NCBI RefSeq assembly: GCF_016522075.1
Contig: NZ_JAEHFW010000001.1
Span: 1,798,001-1,862,000, forward strand
Length of the DNA stretch: 64,000 nt
DNA from: Mucilaginibacter segetis
GTDB taxonomy: Bacteria; Bacteroidota; Bacteroidia; Sphingobacteriales; Sphingobacteriaceae
Reading direction: 5' to 3'
Part shown: positions 35,705 to 44,430 of the stretch, in pieces
Numbering within the stretch: position 1 is the stretch's first letter
How the letters are laid out: each line of letters starts with the position of its first letter
The notes under the pieces: model-generated
Told to the model about the DNA's origin: nothing
What the model saw: the letters and a program-made list of their open reading frames with translations, nothing else
Databases searched by the model: none
Program-made: the position numbers and the translations under genes

Positions 35705-36703
35705 ATGGCGAATTGTAACAAATTGTTCGGCGACTTTACAAAAACGGTCACACCGAACGCAGATGAAATGCAACGAATGAAAAACTCCAGACAAGCTCTG
35801 GAGAAAAAGATCACTGCGAAACTCCAGGAAAAACTGGGCATGACACCGACCTATTACACACAAGGTTCGGGTGCGCATAAAATGCGCACGATTATTATTA
35901 AAGAAAACGGTACTTACGACGCTGACCGAGGTGTTTATTTACCGGAAAAACCAGCTGTAAGCGCGGAAACGGTGCAGAGGTACGTTTATGAGGCTGTGTG
36001 CGAGCATACGGCCGATGGTGCCGAACATCGCAAAAAATGTATACGTGTGTTTTACCGGGGCGCGTATAATATTGACTTTCCGGTTTATTATTCGGTTAAA
36101 GGCGAAGACTATGCCTACATGGCTGTAAAAGGCAATGGCTGGATTAAAGATGACCCCTGGCATATGATTACTTGGTTTGAAGGGTACAAGGATGAGGACG
36201 GGCAGCTTATCCGTATGGTGAAAGATCTAAAAGCCTGGGCTTCTAAATGCAGCTGCAAAATGCCGAGCGGCATTGCGCTCGCTGTGTGGGCTGCCAAGAA
36301 TTTTTCGGCAGTAAAAGACAGGGATGATGAATGTTTATATAATTTATTGAAAGCAATTCAATCAGCTGTGTTTTTTAGCGTTACCTGCTATGCGCCTGTT
36401 GAACCTTACGACGACTTGACGGCAAAGATGAGTGCCGATCAGAAAACGCGTTTTAAAACGGAATTGGACAAATTTGTCGCCGATGCCAAAAAGGCACTGG
36501 ATGAGCCTAACCAGTTAAAATCATCCCGTATTTGGCAGAAATACTTGGGTGATCGTTTTCCAGACGGAGCTGACGAAGATACCGATCAAAAAGCCAGGGC
36601 TTTATATGCGGCGGCCGGTTCCACCAGTTTATTGGGTTATACAGGGCAGTTTAATCATTCTTCAGGCGTTACACCTCAGTATAACCGGAATTATGGCGGT
36701 TAA
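35705..36703 (+). CDS. CBASS CD-NTase (cyclic oligonucleotide synthase)
   Basis: 332-residue nucleotidyltransferase of the cGAS/DncV-like (CD-NTase) family. The active site is complete: G54-S55 in TQGSGAHKMRT, D72 and D74 in YDADRGVYL, and a third acid D124 in YNIDFPVYY. The second half is the helical OAS1-C-like domain (VKDLKAWASKC, SGIALAVWAAKNF). On phage infection such enzymes make a cyclic di- or trinucleotide that switches on the effector. The clade is not certain; the D-x-D-x-GVY form differs from what I would expect of the CdnE enzymes usually paired with STING. Its end overlaps the E2-like gene by 11 bp. The C-terminal tail is Tyr/Asn/Gly-rich (ending NYGG), fitting a substrate for conjugation by an E2-like partner. 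Confidence 0.88.
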   Translation: MANCNKLFGDFTKTVTPNADEMQRMKNSRQALEKKITAKLQEKLGMTPTYYTQGSGAHKMRTIIIKENGTYDADRGVYLPEKPAVSAETVQRYVYEAVCEHTADGAEHRKKCIRVFYRGAYNIDFPVYYSVKGEDYAYMAVKGNGWIKDDPWHMITWFEGYKDEDGQLIRMVKDLKAWASKCSCKMPSGIALAVWAAKNFSAVKDRDDECLYNLLKAIQSAVFFSVTCYAPVEPYDDLTAKMSADQKTRFKTELDKFVADAKKALDEPNQLKSSRIWQKYLGDRFPDGADEDTDQKARALYAAAGSTSLLGYTGQFNHSSGVTPQYNRNYGG

Positions 36704-37121
36704 AAATCTCATACCAGAGCGCCGCCTTAACCCGGCGCACTTGCTGCGTCTGGAAATGGCTTTGCTGCGAAAACATTATGGGTTTTTGTCAGCAAAGCTG
36801 GTAGGCGGCGTTCTGTATGTTTATGGTTATTGCCAGCCGACGGAATATTCGATAACCTATCATTACAAGGTTGTTTACGATCCGAAAAGCGTGCCTAAGG
36901 TTTATGTTACAGAACCTGAGATCGCTTATAAAGATGATATTCACATGTACTCGGATGATCACAGGCTTTGCTTGTATTACCCACCAGATCACAGTTGGAC
37001 AGAGCACTCACGGCTTTTCGATACCATCATACCTTGGACCCATAAATGGTTTTTGTACTACGAAATTTATTTAATCAGCGGCAAATGGGAACACCCATTC
37101 GTCGAACATCGCAAACTTTAA
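36693..37121 (+). CDS. CBASS E2-like protein (type II-short accessory)
   Basis: 142 residues from the ATG that overlaps the CD-NTase stop; a longer frame reaches 48 codons further up inside the CD-NTase gene and is not likely. The sequence is that of the bacterial E2 (ubiquitin-conjugating-like) protein of short type II CBASS: a beta-sheet start (KVVYDPKSVPKVYVTEPEI), the likely catalytic Cys93 in RLCLYYPPDHSW, and the C-terminal DTIIPWTHKWFLYYEIYLISGKWEH, a strong signature of this family. It primes or modifies the CD-NTase, probably through its flexible glycine-ending tail. No E1 or JAB gene is present, as expected for the short type. Confidence 0.85.
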   Translation: MAVKNLIPERRLNPAHLLRLEMALLRKHYGFLSAKLVGGVLYVYGYCQPTEYSITYHYKVVYDPKSVPKVYVTEPEIAYKDDIHMYSDDHRLCLYYPPDHSWTEHSRLFDTIIPWTHKWFLYYEIYLISGKWEHPFVEHRKL

Positions 37122-37125
37122 ACTT

Positions 37126-38079
37126 ATGGAATTTAAACCCAATATATTTATAGGGTCATCAAAGGAAGGTCTATCCGTAGCCCAATTGGTGGAAGCTGAG
37201 TTAACAGATATGGCTGAGATTACCCTATGGACGGTAGCTTTTGAAAATGGCAAAAGTAACTTTGATAATCTCATCAGCCAGATCGCGTTTTACGATTATG
37301 CTATCATGATAGCCACTGGTGACGACGTTATCACATCCCGTAAAAAGCGAAGTAAAGGCGCACGAGATAATGTGTTGTTTGAGTTTGGCTTATTCGCTGG
37401 CGGCCTCGGCCGCTCCCGCGTGTTTTATATGATAGAGGCAAACACCAAACTCCCGAGCGATCTTTTAGGCCTTACCCTGCCTTTTATTGAGCCGAAAAAT
37501 GAAGCGTCTGTTAAAGCGGTAGTTGCAGATATCCGGAAACAAATTACCGGTAAAGAGAAAACCTTTGACCTGGGATTTCTCCCTTCAACGGCGCTCGCAT
37601 ACGGTTACTTTGTAAATTTTATTGAACGCACGGTCGAACGCTTATTAGAGGATAAGAAGGAGGAAAAGGTATTTCATCTAAAAAGCGGTGATAGTTTCAG
37701 TATTACGGAGCTGAAAATAACCATCTTGTTACCTAATGACCTGGATGACGATATGTTTAAAAAAGTTAAGGCCCAGCGTCTGAAGAAGGGCTGGCAACAT
37801 ATGAAAGTCGATCCCAAAGACGTACGTGATTATGATTTCTCTATTGATGTTTCCAAGGTGGCTGCTGGTTTGCTACATCTGGTGGACATACCTTTGACTT
37901 TAAATGCGCTAAATAAATCCATTCGGATGTATGCCAACCGTCAACATATTGGCAAGGATGTTAAAGAAGGGTTATTAGAATACCGGGAGATCCGAAATTT
38001 CCAGCGTACGCTAGAATTTCTTATTAAACAAAGCTCCCTGGCGAGAGGAATTGTTAATGTAGAAATTGTAGATATCTAA
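37126..38079 (+). CDS. TIR-STING CBASS effector
   Basis: 317 residues. Residues 1-150 are a TIR-like NADase domain of the CAP12 type (IFIGSSKEGLSVAQLVE, YDYAIMIATGDDV, ARDNVLFEFGLF with catalytic E86). Residues about 155-317 are a bacterial STING domain: STALAYGYFVNFIERT (ligand-pocket helix), LKITILLPNDLDDDMFKKV, VDIPLTLNALNKSIRMY and LEYREIRNFQRTLEFLI. In known systems (for example Sphingobacterium faecium) binding of cyclic di-GMP drives filament formation and NAD+ breakdown. It starts 4 bp after the E2-like gene and ends the three-gene operon. The two-domain match is strong; the ligand is inferred. Confidence 0.92.
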   Translation: MEFKPNIFIGSSKEGLSVAQLVEAELTDMAEITLWTVAFENGKSNFDNLISQIAFYDYAIMIATGDDVITSRKKRSKGARDNVLFEFGLFAGGLGRSRVFYMIEANTKLPSDLLGLTLPFIEPKNEASVKAVVADIRKQITGKEKTFDLGFLPSTALAYGYFVNFIERTVERLLEDKKEEKVFHLKSGDSFSITELKITILLPNDLDDDMFKKVKAQRLKKGWQHMKVDPKDVRDYDFSIDVSKVAAGLLHLVDIPLTLNALNKSIRMYANRQHIGKDVKEGLLEYREIRNFQRTLEFLIKQSSLARGIVNVEIVDI

Positions 38080-38159
38080 TATAACTAAACTTTTATCTCA
38101 ATTTGGATTTGCGCTGTAATTGTAATTGTGATTTTCCTACTCCCTTAGGACATGATCTC

Positions 38160-38191
38160 TCAAAGTTCGGACTTCCGGAGTTCCACTTTGA
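38160..38191. terminator. Inverted repeat between CBASS and Gabija genes
   Basis: TCAAAGT (38160-38166) pairs with ACTTTGA (38185-38191), with a smaller CGGA/TCCG pair inside. It lies between the convergent ends of the TIR-STING and gajB genes and could end transcription from either side. No T run; low confidence. Confidence 0.3.
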
Positions 38192-38251
38192 AATTCAAGC
38201 CCGTTTCTATACGCAAGGAATCTTTATTTTATAACATTAGCAAATTGCAAT

Positions 38252-40000
38252 TTAATTATCGTAATCAAACCGTACACTTGCCAGTTGTAAAGTCGCAAAC
38301 ATCGGATTTCTGCTTCTCATCCGACCACTTTCTGCAATGAGGTGCAGCTCTTTTTTCGCTCGTGAACAAATCACATAAAGCAACTTTTTCGCAGCGCTAA
38401 CTTGATCAGCTTCATTCCGGTTAGGAATATAGCCTTGTAGTAACCCAAAAGCGATGACTGTATGGAATTCTTCTCCTTTTATGCCATGGCACGTATTGAC
38501 CACTACACCCTGATTGTGGCGGAATAGTCGGCGAAAGCTTTGGATATCGGTCGCATAGTTATATTGTGGGTCGTCCAGCCTGCGTTGGGTGCCCACAAAA
38601 AAATAGGTCCAGTGCTGCTTTAAATTTGCATTAGATTCTATATCGATTTCAAGTATGGCCAGCAATTGTATAAAGCAATCTTCTAAATACTTTAAGCCTA
38701 CGGTATGATCGCTTTTAATTAAATTGAATACGCGCAAAAGTTTCTTTGCCTTACGTTGTTCGCTATCAAAAATGTCAATGCCCATGGTTTGGAGGCTATC
38801 CACCAGTTCATTAGCCCAACGGGTACGCACAAAATACATGTTAGGTGCCGGATCAACTAGAAATAGCCGCGCTACCTTGAACCATATATTTTCCTTGCTT
38901 TTGATAAGTGGAGATAGGCCGATTGCATCAAAATTGACGTCCGGTAATAGCTGTTTAAGTTTGCGGCCCATAGGAATAACCAGCCACCATTGCGGCGCGA
39001 GTACGCATATTTCCTTTTCTGCGATACCGGCCGTTATCCTTTCACTGATAATCTCTGCTATATGCTCAGCCAAGCTGTCTTTATCTACTGTTTCGTTAAA
39101 GGTGATCTGGCCTTGTTGACCAGCGTAAGCACACATGGAACGAATGTCAATAGCTGCGGTTTGATAATGCCGATAATAATCAATCACCCTTTGAGTGCTC
39201 CGGTAGTTTCCCGACAATTTCATTTCATTAATATCGATATTTCCGAAACTGGCTTTGATGTCAGATAGAGAGCGGGCTACGCCGCCTAGAGAGCCATAAA
39301 TAGCCTGGTCTTGATCGCCGACCATAAAAAGTGTGGTGTTATCTAGTTTAGCGGTAATGATTTTGGCTAAAATTTCATATTGCAGTTCCTGCGTATCCTG
39401 ATACTCGTCAACACAGATAACCTGAAAGAAATTATTCAACGTTCTTGCTATTTTAGGATAACTGGCTATGAGCTTATAAGCATAATATAAGAGTTGATCA
39501 AAATCGATCAGCCCCTGTTCTTTCAGCGTGGCATGGTACTCCCGTAAAAAGTGATGATACTTAGATACCTGTTCCGCAAATGACCCGTCAGGTTTTAAAC
39601 GTGTCGTGATATTGTCCCAGGTAAAATCATAGGCCGCCCTCAGTGTGGATAATAATTCCTCCGTTTTGTACTCGTCGGCAATCACGAATCCATTTTTGAG
39701 CTCAGGCAAATAGCCCAAATAGGGCGTAAGTATCCATTCTAAACAAAAAGCGTGTATCGTACCGGTCCATAATTTGGTCGCGTCAATATCCATTCTGTCC
39801 AGCCGTCTTTTGATCTCGTCGGATGCCCGGTTGGTAAACGTAAGCGCCACCACCATTTTTTTGCCCGTGAGGCGTTGGAGTTCGTAAGCGACTTTGTGTG
39901 TTAGCACTCGCGTTTTCCCACTTCCCGGACAAGCTGTGAGCAACACATGATGGTCAGCTACCACCGCTGCTCTTTGTTGATCGGTCAGGCCTTCAAGCAT
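38252..40000 (-). CDS. gajB: Gabija GajB, UvrD/PcrA-like helicase
   Basis: 582-residue superfamily 1 helicase. Motif Q/I: LTDQQRAAVVADHHVLLTACPGSGKTRVLTHK (Walker A near residues 23-30); Ia: ALTFTNRASDEIKRRL; II: VICVDEYQDTQELQYEIL; III: LFMVGDQDQAIYGSLGG; IV: LSGNYRST; V/VI: VVVNTCHGIKGEEFHTVIAFGL and LLYVICSRAKKELHLIA. It is shorter than UvrD (about 720), the size expected for GajB. The gene overlaps gajA by 8 bp on the same strand. In Gabija, GajB responds to DNA ends and joins GajA to form a complex that cuts phage DNA. The pairing makes the assignment. Confidence 0.9.
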   Translation of the reverse strand: MLEGLTDQQRAAVVADHHVLLTACPGSGKTRVLTHKVAYELQRLTGKKMVVALTFTNRASDEIKRRLDRMDIDATKLWTGTIHAFCLEWILTPYLGYLPELKNGFVIADEYKTEELLSTLRAAYDFTWDNITTRLKPDGSFAEQVSKYHHFLREYHATLKEQGLIDFDQLLYYAYKLIASYPKIARTLNNFFQVICVDEYQDTQELQYEILAKIITAKLDNTTLFMVGDQDQAIYGSLGGVARSLSDIKASFGNIDINEMKLSGNYRSTQRVIDYYRHYQTAAIDIRSMCAYAGQQGQITFNETVDKDSLAEHIAEIISERITAGIAEKEICVLAPQWWLVIPMGRKLKQLLPDVNFDAIGLSPLIKSKENIWFKVARLFLVDPAPNMYFVRTRWANELVDSLQTMGIDIFDSEQRKAKKLLRVFNLIKSDHTVGLKYLEDCFIQLLAILEIDIESNANLKQHWTYFFVGTQRRLDDPQYNYATDIQSFRRLFRHNQGVVVNTCHGIKGEEFHTVIAFGLLQGYIPNRNEADQVSAAKKLLYVICSRAKKELHLIAESGRMRSRNPMFATLQLASVRFDYDN

Positions 40001-42128
40001 GGGTCATATATTTGATCAACAGACTTATGGGGTCTTTTGGCAATTGACCCACAAAATAGCTCAATGCTTTATCCTGTTCTTTGATGGCTGAAAATTCCTC
40101 CAAGATTTTTTTATAATCGGTTTTATCCCCGTCAAAAGTCGATTTTGCCAATGCTTTTAGCCGATAACTAACCATTGGGATCAACGCTTGCCAACTTGTA
40201 TCTTTAAATGCAAAGGCAATTGCCTTGATGATATAATCGGGTAATACTGTTAAATGATTTATATTTTCAGAAATCATGATCGCAAACCAGCCTTTGCCAA
40301 ATTTCTGTGCTAATCTCAAAACTTCCTTTCCGGCTACAGCAACATTCGCATCATCCAATTTGGAGCCGATGTCATCCAATGTTTTTTTTGTCTTGTATTC
40401 GTCGGCTATCGCTAACTTAATCTCGTAACTGTTGTTGGCCTGCAAAAAATCCACCTCAAAAGTGTACTTCGCGTAAAATACTTCTATCCAAGTGTTTCCA
40501 TCAATGAAGGCATCCAGTTTGTCTTTCCGGGTTAATCCTGAAATCTGCGAATTGCGGCACCCTTTAATTTCTGCACTCTCATCGTCTTTTTGTGGAGGTA
40601 AGGGAAGGATGGAAGTGTCGAGATCTGTTAAGATGGCGCACTTCTTTTTTACGCGATCATCGTGAAATAATATCGCAATATTTTCGAACCCGGTGCTGCC
40701 GATATTTACCAGCGTGAGCCCTATTTCATCGAGTGTGACGCCAAAAACCGCTTTTATTAGCGCTGGTATTAATATTTGTTCTGCATCACCTTCAACCAAT
40801 AACACGCCTTTTGCAAAGAGTAAGTTAGTTCTTACAGCATCCAAGTAACGTTCAATACCGGTAATTTGAGAGGGCGTTAATCCATTTGAAGGATTGAACA
40901 CGACCGCTTGTTGTTTGCTGCGACTCAGTACGTTCAGTGTACTAATCCGACTTACTGACGATATTTGTGTCGAATGTGTAGTGATTAATATTTGTGTATT
41001 ATGGCTATGCAGCTTTTGAAATAACGTTTTCTGTATATGCGTATGAATATGAGCCTCAGGTTCTTCGATGAGTAAAAAATTGGCAATTTTGTTGTCTGAT
41101 TTAACTTTTTCGTATTCTAATAATTTTAAAGACAAATAAATCAAGTTGGCACCGCCAAGGCTGAGTTCCCATATTTTGCCTTGATAACCGTCTTCGTCAG
41201 GATCGCCGACCCATAGTTTGAGCGACTGCAACAATTTTTCCATATCTGCTGGCAATTCTGATTTGATATCTATGGTCGGTGCATAGGTCTCGCCAACCGC
41301 TTGCCTGATACTATCTGAGATGCCTTGGGACACGCTCTTTACCTCATCAAGTTCAGTGATCTCGGCGTTCAACTCGTCAACCTTTTTAATGATATCATCT
41401 TTTTTAGCGACATCGATCGTTTTTTCCTTACCTCTTAACAAGTTCAATAAAGGATTATCTTTATAAGACCGGAGATCGGCCTCAACATCTCTCAGCGCCT
41501 TAATAAAAGTGCAAGACAACTCGTTGGGTAACGAAACTCCATAAAGCCGGATCCCATAAACATCGTTTTCTTGTTCATCAGGATTTGGAAAGACGATGTT
41601 CTCGAAATCACCCACATAATCTCTATAAATGTCATCATCCGAAAAATCACCGTTTCCTCTGCCCCGAAAAGTTAATTCATAATCATTGATCGTCAGGTAA
41701 TCTAAAATATCTTTTAATCCGGCTTGGGTTTTATAGGTGTCTTGACTGTAATCATATAATTCTCTTCGTTTCGCATCCTTTGGTCGTAATATAAGCGAAT
41801 AACTACCTTTAGAACTATCCAATTCATCCATTGTACCGGCCTTATGCATTGCTAAGACCTGAGCCTCCTCGCTGACATCGAGATCGCCAAATTCAAGTTG
41901 AATTATGATCCAATGGCCACGCCAATCACCAATCGACCGGTTAAAATCGGATTCATAAAAACGGATGTGCCGGGGCATGGTTTCATCGATCAGGTAACGT
42001 AACGCTTGTAAAATGTTCGTCTTTCCAGAGCCGTTTTCACCAATTATCGTATTTACTCCTTTTGAAAAGCTAAGGCAAATATTTTTGAAGTTCCGAAAGT
42101 TCCGGATAGATAGTTTTGAAATGTACAT
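39993..42128 (-). CDS. gajA: Gabija GajA, OLD-family ATPase/TOPRIM nuclease
   Basis: 711 residues from the ATG at 42128; the open frame extends 45 codons further but that part is not conserved in type (MYISKLSIRNFRNFKN is the usual OLD start). Walker A GENGSGKTN at residues 30-38; ABC signature and Walker B: LSLGGANLIYLSLKLLEYEK and FLLIEEPEAHIH. The TOPRIM domain starts VLLVEGDAEQILIPAL (E446 is the first metal ligand), followed by KCAILTDLDTS. OLD nucleases of Gabija nick DNA and are held in check by nucleotides. It lies upstream of gajB. A divergent HEPN-like gene begins 86 bp away. Confidence 0.9.
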   Translation of the reverse strand: MYISKLSIRNFRNFKNICLSFSKGVNTIIGENGSGKTNILQALRYLIDETMPRHIRFYESDFNRSIGDWRGHWIIIQLEFGDLDVSEEAQVLAMHKAGTMDELDSSKGSYSLILRPKDAKRRELYDYSQDTYKTQAGLKDILDYLTINDYELTFRGRGNGDFSDDDIYRDYVGDFENIVFPNPDEQENDVYGIRLYGVSLPNELSCTFIKALRDVEADLRSYKDNPLLNLLRGKEKTIDVAKKDDIIKKVDELNAEITELDEVKSVSQGISDSIRQAVGETYAPTIDIKSELPADMEKLLQSLKLWVGDPDEDGYQGKIWELSLGGANLIYLSLKLLEYEKVKSDNKIANFLLIEEPEAHIHTHIQKTLFQKLHSHNTQILITTHSTQISSVSRISTLNVLSRSKQQAVVFNPSNGLTPSQITGIERYLDAVRTNLLFAKGVLLVEGDAEQILIPALIKAVFGVTLDEIGLTLVNIGSTGFENIAILFHDDRVKKKCAILTDLDTSILPLPPQKDDESAEIKGCRNSQISGLTRKDKLDAFIDGNTWIEVFYAKYTFEVDFLQANNSYEIKLAIADEYKTKKTLDDIGSKLDDANVAVAGKEVLRLAQKFGKGWFAIMISENINHLTVLPDYIIKAIAFAFKDTSWQALIPMVSYRLKALAKSTFDGDKTDYKKILEEFSAIKEQDKALSYFVGQLPKDPISLLIKYMTHA

Positions 42129-42214
42129 GTGAAACCGATAAAGTAGGTGTTTTAATTTAAAAGTATTTAGTGTAAAAATACCAGTTTTTATTTTGATAAA
42201 ACTTAGTTTAGGCC

Positions 42215-42844
42215 ATGGGTATACTTGAAACGATTGATACTGAGCAGCGGGCCAGTTTAACAACCACCATAAAAAAACTTACCGAACGCTGCCGGACAGA
42301 AATTCCTATGATACGGAAATCCGCAAAAAGGGCAATGGCAACCTATCCGGAAAATAGTGAGGGTTATCATTTCGGAACCGTCCCGCTACGTATGCGCTTA
42401 GCGGTTGTAGACATGAATGTATTGTTTGAGAAATTGCTCAATGAAACAGACCCGGACGCACAGAACTTGTTAGCCAGGACATTGAGTACGCATTTCTACG
42501 AATTTTTTGAAGATGTGCCGGCCATGCTCGGTAAAAAATTTCGGACAGTTATTCAGCGTTTTCCGCCTTGGGAAAAAGTGGAGGCGGACTTGAATATCCT
42601 GGTCAGCAGTTTTAACGATACCAAACGTGCCTGTATCGAACGGCATAAGTTGGTGCGGCATAATGTGGGTGCTCATCGCGATGAAGATGGTATGTTACAA
42701 GCGAAGATCATCGATAATATCAGTATGGAGTGGACTGTATCTGATTATTTCCGGCTAGCCGAATGGATTGTTAACTATTTAGATTTTGAGTTCCGGATAG
42801 CAGTATTGGCAGAACGCATAATGGACGGAACTTATAAACAATAA
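42215..42844 (+). CDS. HEPN-like protein
   Basis: 209 residues, helical. Near residues 140-155 it has KLVRHNVGAHRD, an RX5H motif like the catalytic core of HEPN ribonucleases, with long helices before (DLNILVSSFNDTKRACIERH) and after (YFRLAEWIVNYLDFEFRIAVL). No partner nucleotidyltransferase (MNT) lies next to it. It starts 86 bp from gajA on the opposite strand and is followed 23 bp later by the transposase. It may be a lone toxin or a Gabija accessory; the motif is seen, the function inferred. Confidence 0.55.
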   Translation: MGILETIDTEQRASLTTTIKKLTERCRTEIPMIRKSAKRAMATYPENSEGYHFGTVPLRMRLAVVDMNVLFEKLLNETDPDAQNLLARTLSTHFYEFFEDVPAMLGKKFRTVIQRFPPWEKVEADLNILVSSFNDTKRACIERHKLVRHNVGAHRDEDGMLQAKIIDNISMEWTVSDYFRLAEWIVNYLDFEFRIAVLAERIMDGTYKQ

Positions 42845-42867
42845 AAGACAAGAAGTGTTCCTAAAAT

Positions 42868-44415
42868 ATGCTTCGTCATCAAATTCCTCAGGTCACCATG
42901 AACCGATTGCGGTTGGAGTTCATTCGGGGGAATTACTGCGCGCATCGCTTGGCTAAGGAACTTAAGCTTTCAACGATTACCACCTGGCGTTATGGAAAAG
43001 AGTTTGAACGGATTCAAGCGGAGTATCCTGAGAAGTTAAAGGATCTTAGCTTTTATATACCTGAGCCGCCAAAACCACATCGGGAAACGCCGTTATATGT
43101 ACAGCTGATGCAGGTGCTGCCCGATCTGATCCGTGCGGAACGGCCCGGTACGAAAGCCAAGCCGGTTTGGGAGAAATATCATGTTTTATATCCTGATGGT
43201 TACAGCTACTTTCCCTTTAAGGACTTTTACTATAAATGGCTGGCTGAAAACCCGGGCTGGGAACCGCCGAAATTGATAGAACATATTCCAGATGCTGATT
43301 TAAAGATATTGGCTAAGTGGCGGCATGGCAATGATCACCGCCGCTGGCAGATCGCCACAACGTTACGCGCGGCTTTATCTGGTGCGAATGTGGCGCAGAT
43401 TATGGAGAAGGCAGATTGCGAACGTAAGTCAGTTAATGATTGGTTAAATACTTACCGCACCAAGGGATTAAAAGGATTTGACTTAGTACCACGTAAGACC
43501 AATGAGGGGGTGGTCAAACGCATCGCCGAACGAAAGGACAATCTGGTTAAACTGCTGCATGAGACACCGAAGCTGTACGGTATCAACCGCACCAGCTGGA
43601 CGATATTGGCATTAACCGGGGTTTATAACCGTATTTACCCGGTCAAGGTCAGTTATATGCAATTATCGCATTCGTTGAAAGCATTGGGCTATAGCTATAA
43701 AAAATCCCGTGACATGCTGACCAGCCAGGACCCTAAGTTCCGTGAGAAGATCAATCACATTCAGCATATGCTGCAAAACCTGAAACCCAATGAAAAATTC
43801 TTTTCCATAGATGAATATGGCCCGGTAGGTATCCGTATCAAAGGCGGCCGCACCATCAAACACACCACGGCCTCACCCGACATCGTACCGGAAAAACAAA
43901 AATGCAAAGGTTTTATCATTTGCACCGCTGCGCTGGAACTCTCGACCAACCAGGTAACGCATTTTTATTCCCAGAAGAAAAATACCTTTGAAATGATCAA
44001 ATTATTAGACGTTTTGATCGAGCAGTATGCGGATCAGGAGCGCTTATATTTATGCTGGGATGCCGTGAGCTGGCATAATTCCAACATACTCAAAACCTAT
44101 ATCGAAGATCATAACCAAACAAGAACACCCGAAATCAAAATCGCCCCCTTGCCATCCTGCACCCAGTTCCTCAATGTCATCGAATCCGTGTTCTGCGGCC
44201 TCGCCAAAGCGGTCATCCACAACAGCGATTACGCCAGCACTGATGCCTGCAAAGCCGCCATCGACCTGCACTTCACCGCCCGTAACCAACACTTCCTGGC
44301 CAACCCCAAACGAGCCGGGCGCAAAATCTGGGGCAAAGAACTCGTCAAAGCCCACTTCAGCGAAACCCATCATACCCGAAATCGCAACGGTATGCGCGGT
44401 GCCCGGCCAGAGTGA
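42868..44415 (+). CDS. IS630-family-like transposase with an IS21-type N-terminus
   Basis: 515 residues. The N-terminal 130 residues have a HTH (NYCAHRLAKELKLSTITTWRYG) and a stretch (VQLMQVLPDLIRAERPGTKA) that look like IS21 IstA. The rest is a second HTH (LSGANVAQIMEKADCERKSVNDWLN) and an RNaseH-fold DDE domain of the IS630/Tc1 type: D in FFSIDEYGPV, D in LYLCWDAVSWH and E in NVIESVFCGLAKAV. IS630 transposases are usually about 340 residues, so this is long. The gene is whole. It is 23 bp after the HEPN gene and 15 bp before the end of the TIR-KAP gene, leaving no clear room for terminal inverted repeats, and none were seen. Confidence 0.82.
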   Translation: MLRHQIPQVTMNRLRLEFIRGNYCAHRLAKELKLSTITTWRYGKEFERIQAEYPEKLKDLSFYIPEPPKPHRETPLYVQLMQVLPDLIRAERPGTKAKPVWEKYHVLYPDGYSYFPFKDFYYKWLAENPGWEPPKLIEHIPDADLKILAKWRHGNDHRRWQIATTLRAALSGANVAQIMEKADCERKSVNDWLNTYRTKGLKGFDLVPRKTNEGVVKRIAERKDNLVKLLHETPKLYGINRTSWTILALTGVYNRIYPVKVSYMQLSHSLKALGYSYKKSRDMLTSQDPKFREKINHIQHMLQNLKPNEKFFSIDEYGPVGIRIKGGRTIKHTTASPDIVPEKQKCKGFIICTAALELSTNQVTHFYSQKKNTFEMIKLLDVLIEQYADQERLYLCWDAVSWHNSNILKTYIEDHNQTRTPEIKIAPLPSCTQFLNVIESVFCGLAKAVIHNSDYASTDACKAAIDLHFTARNQHFLANPKRAGRKIWGKELVKAHFSETHHTRNRNGMRGARPE

Positions 44416-44430
44416 GTAAAATAGTTGGGC

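Noticed and set aside
36549-36692. Extended N-terminus of the E2-like protein
   Set aside because: It lies within the CD-NTase coding region in another frame; the internal ATG at 36693 gives the normal family length.
38152-38340. 62-codon open frame between TIR-STING and gajB
   Set aside because: Mostly intergenic and overlaps the gajB end on the opposite strand; no recognisable motif.
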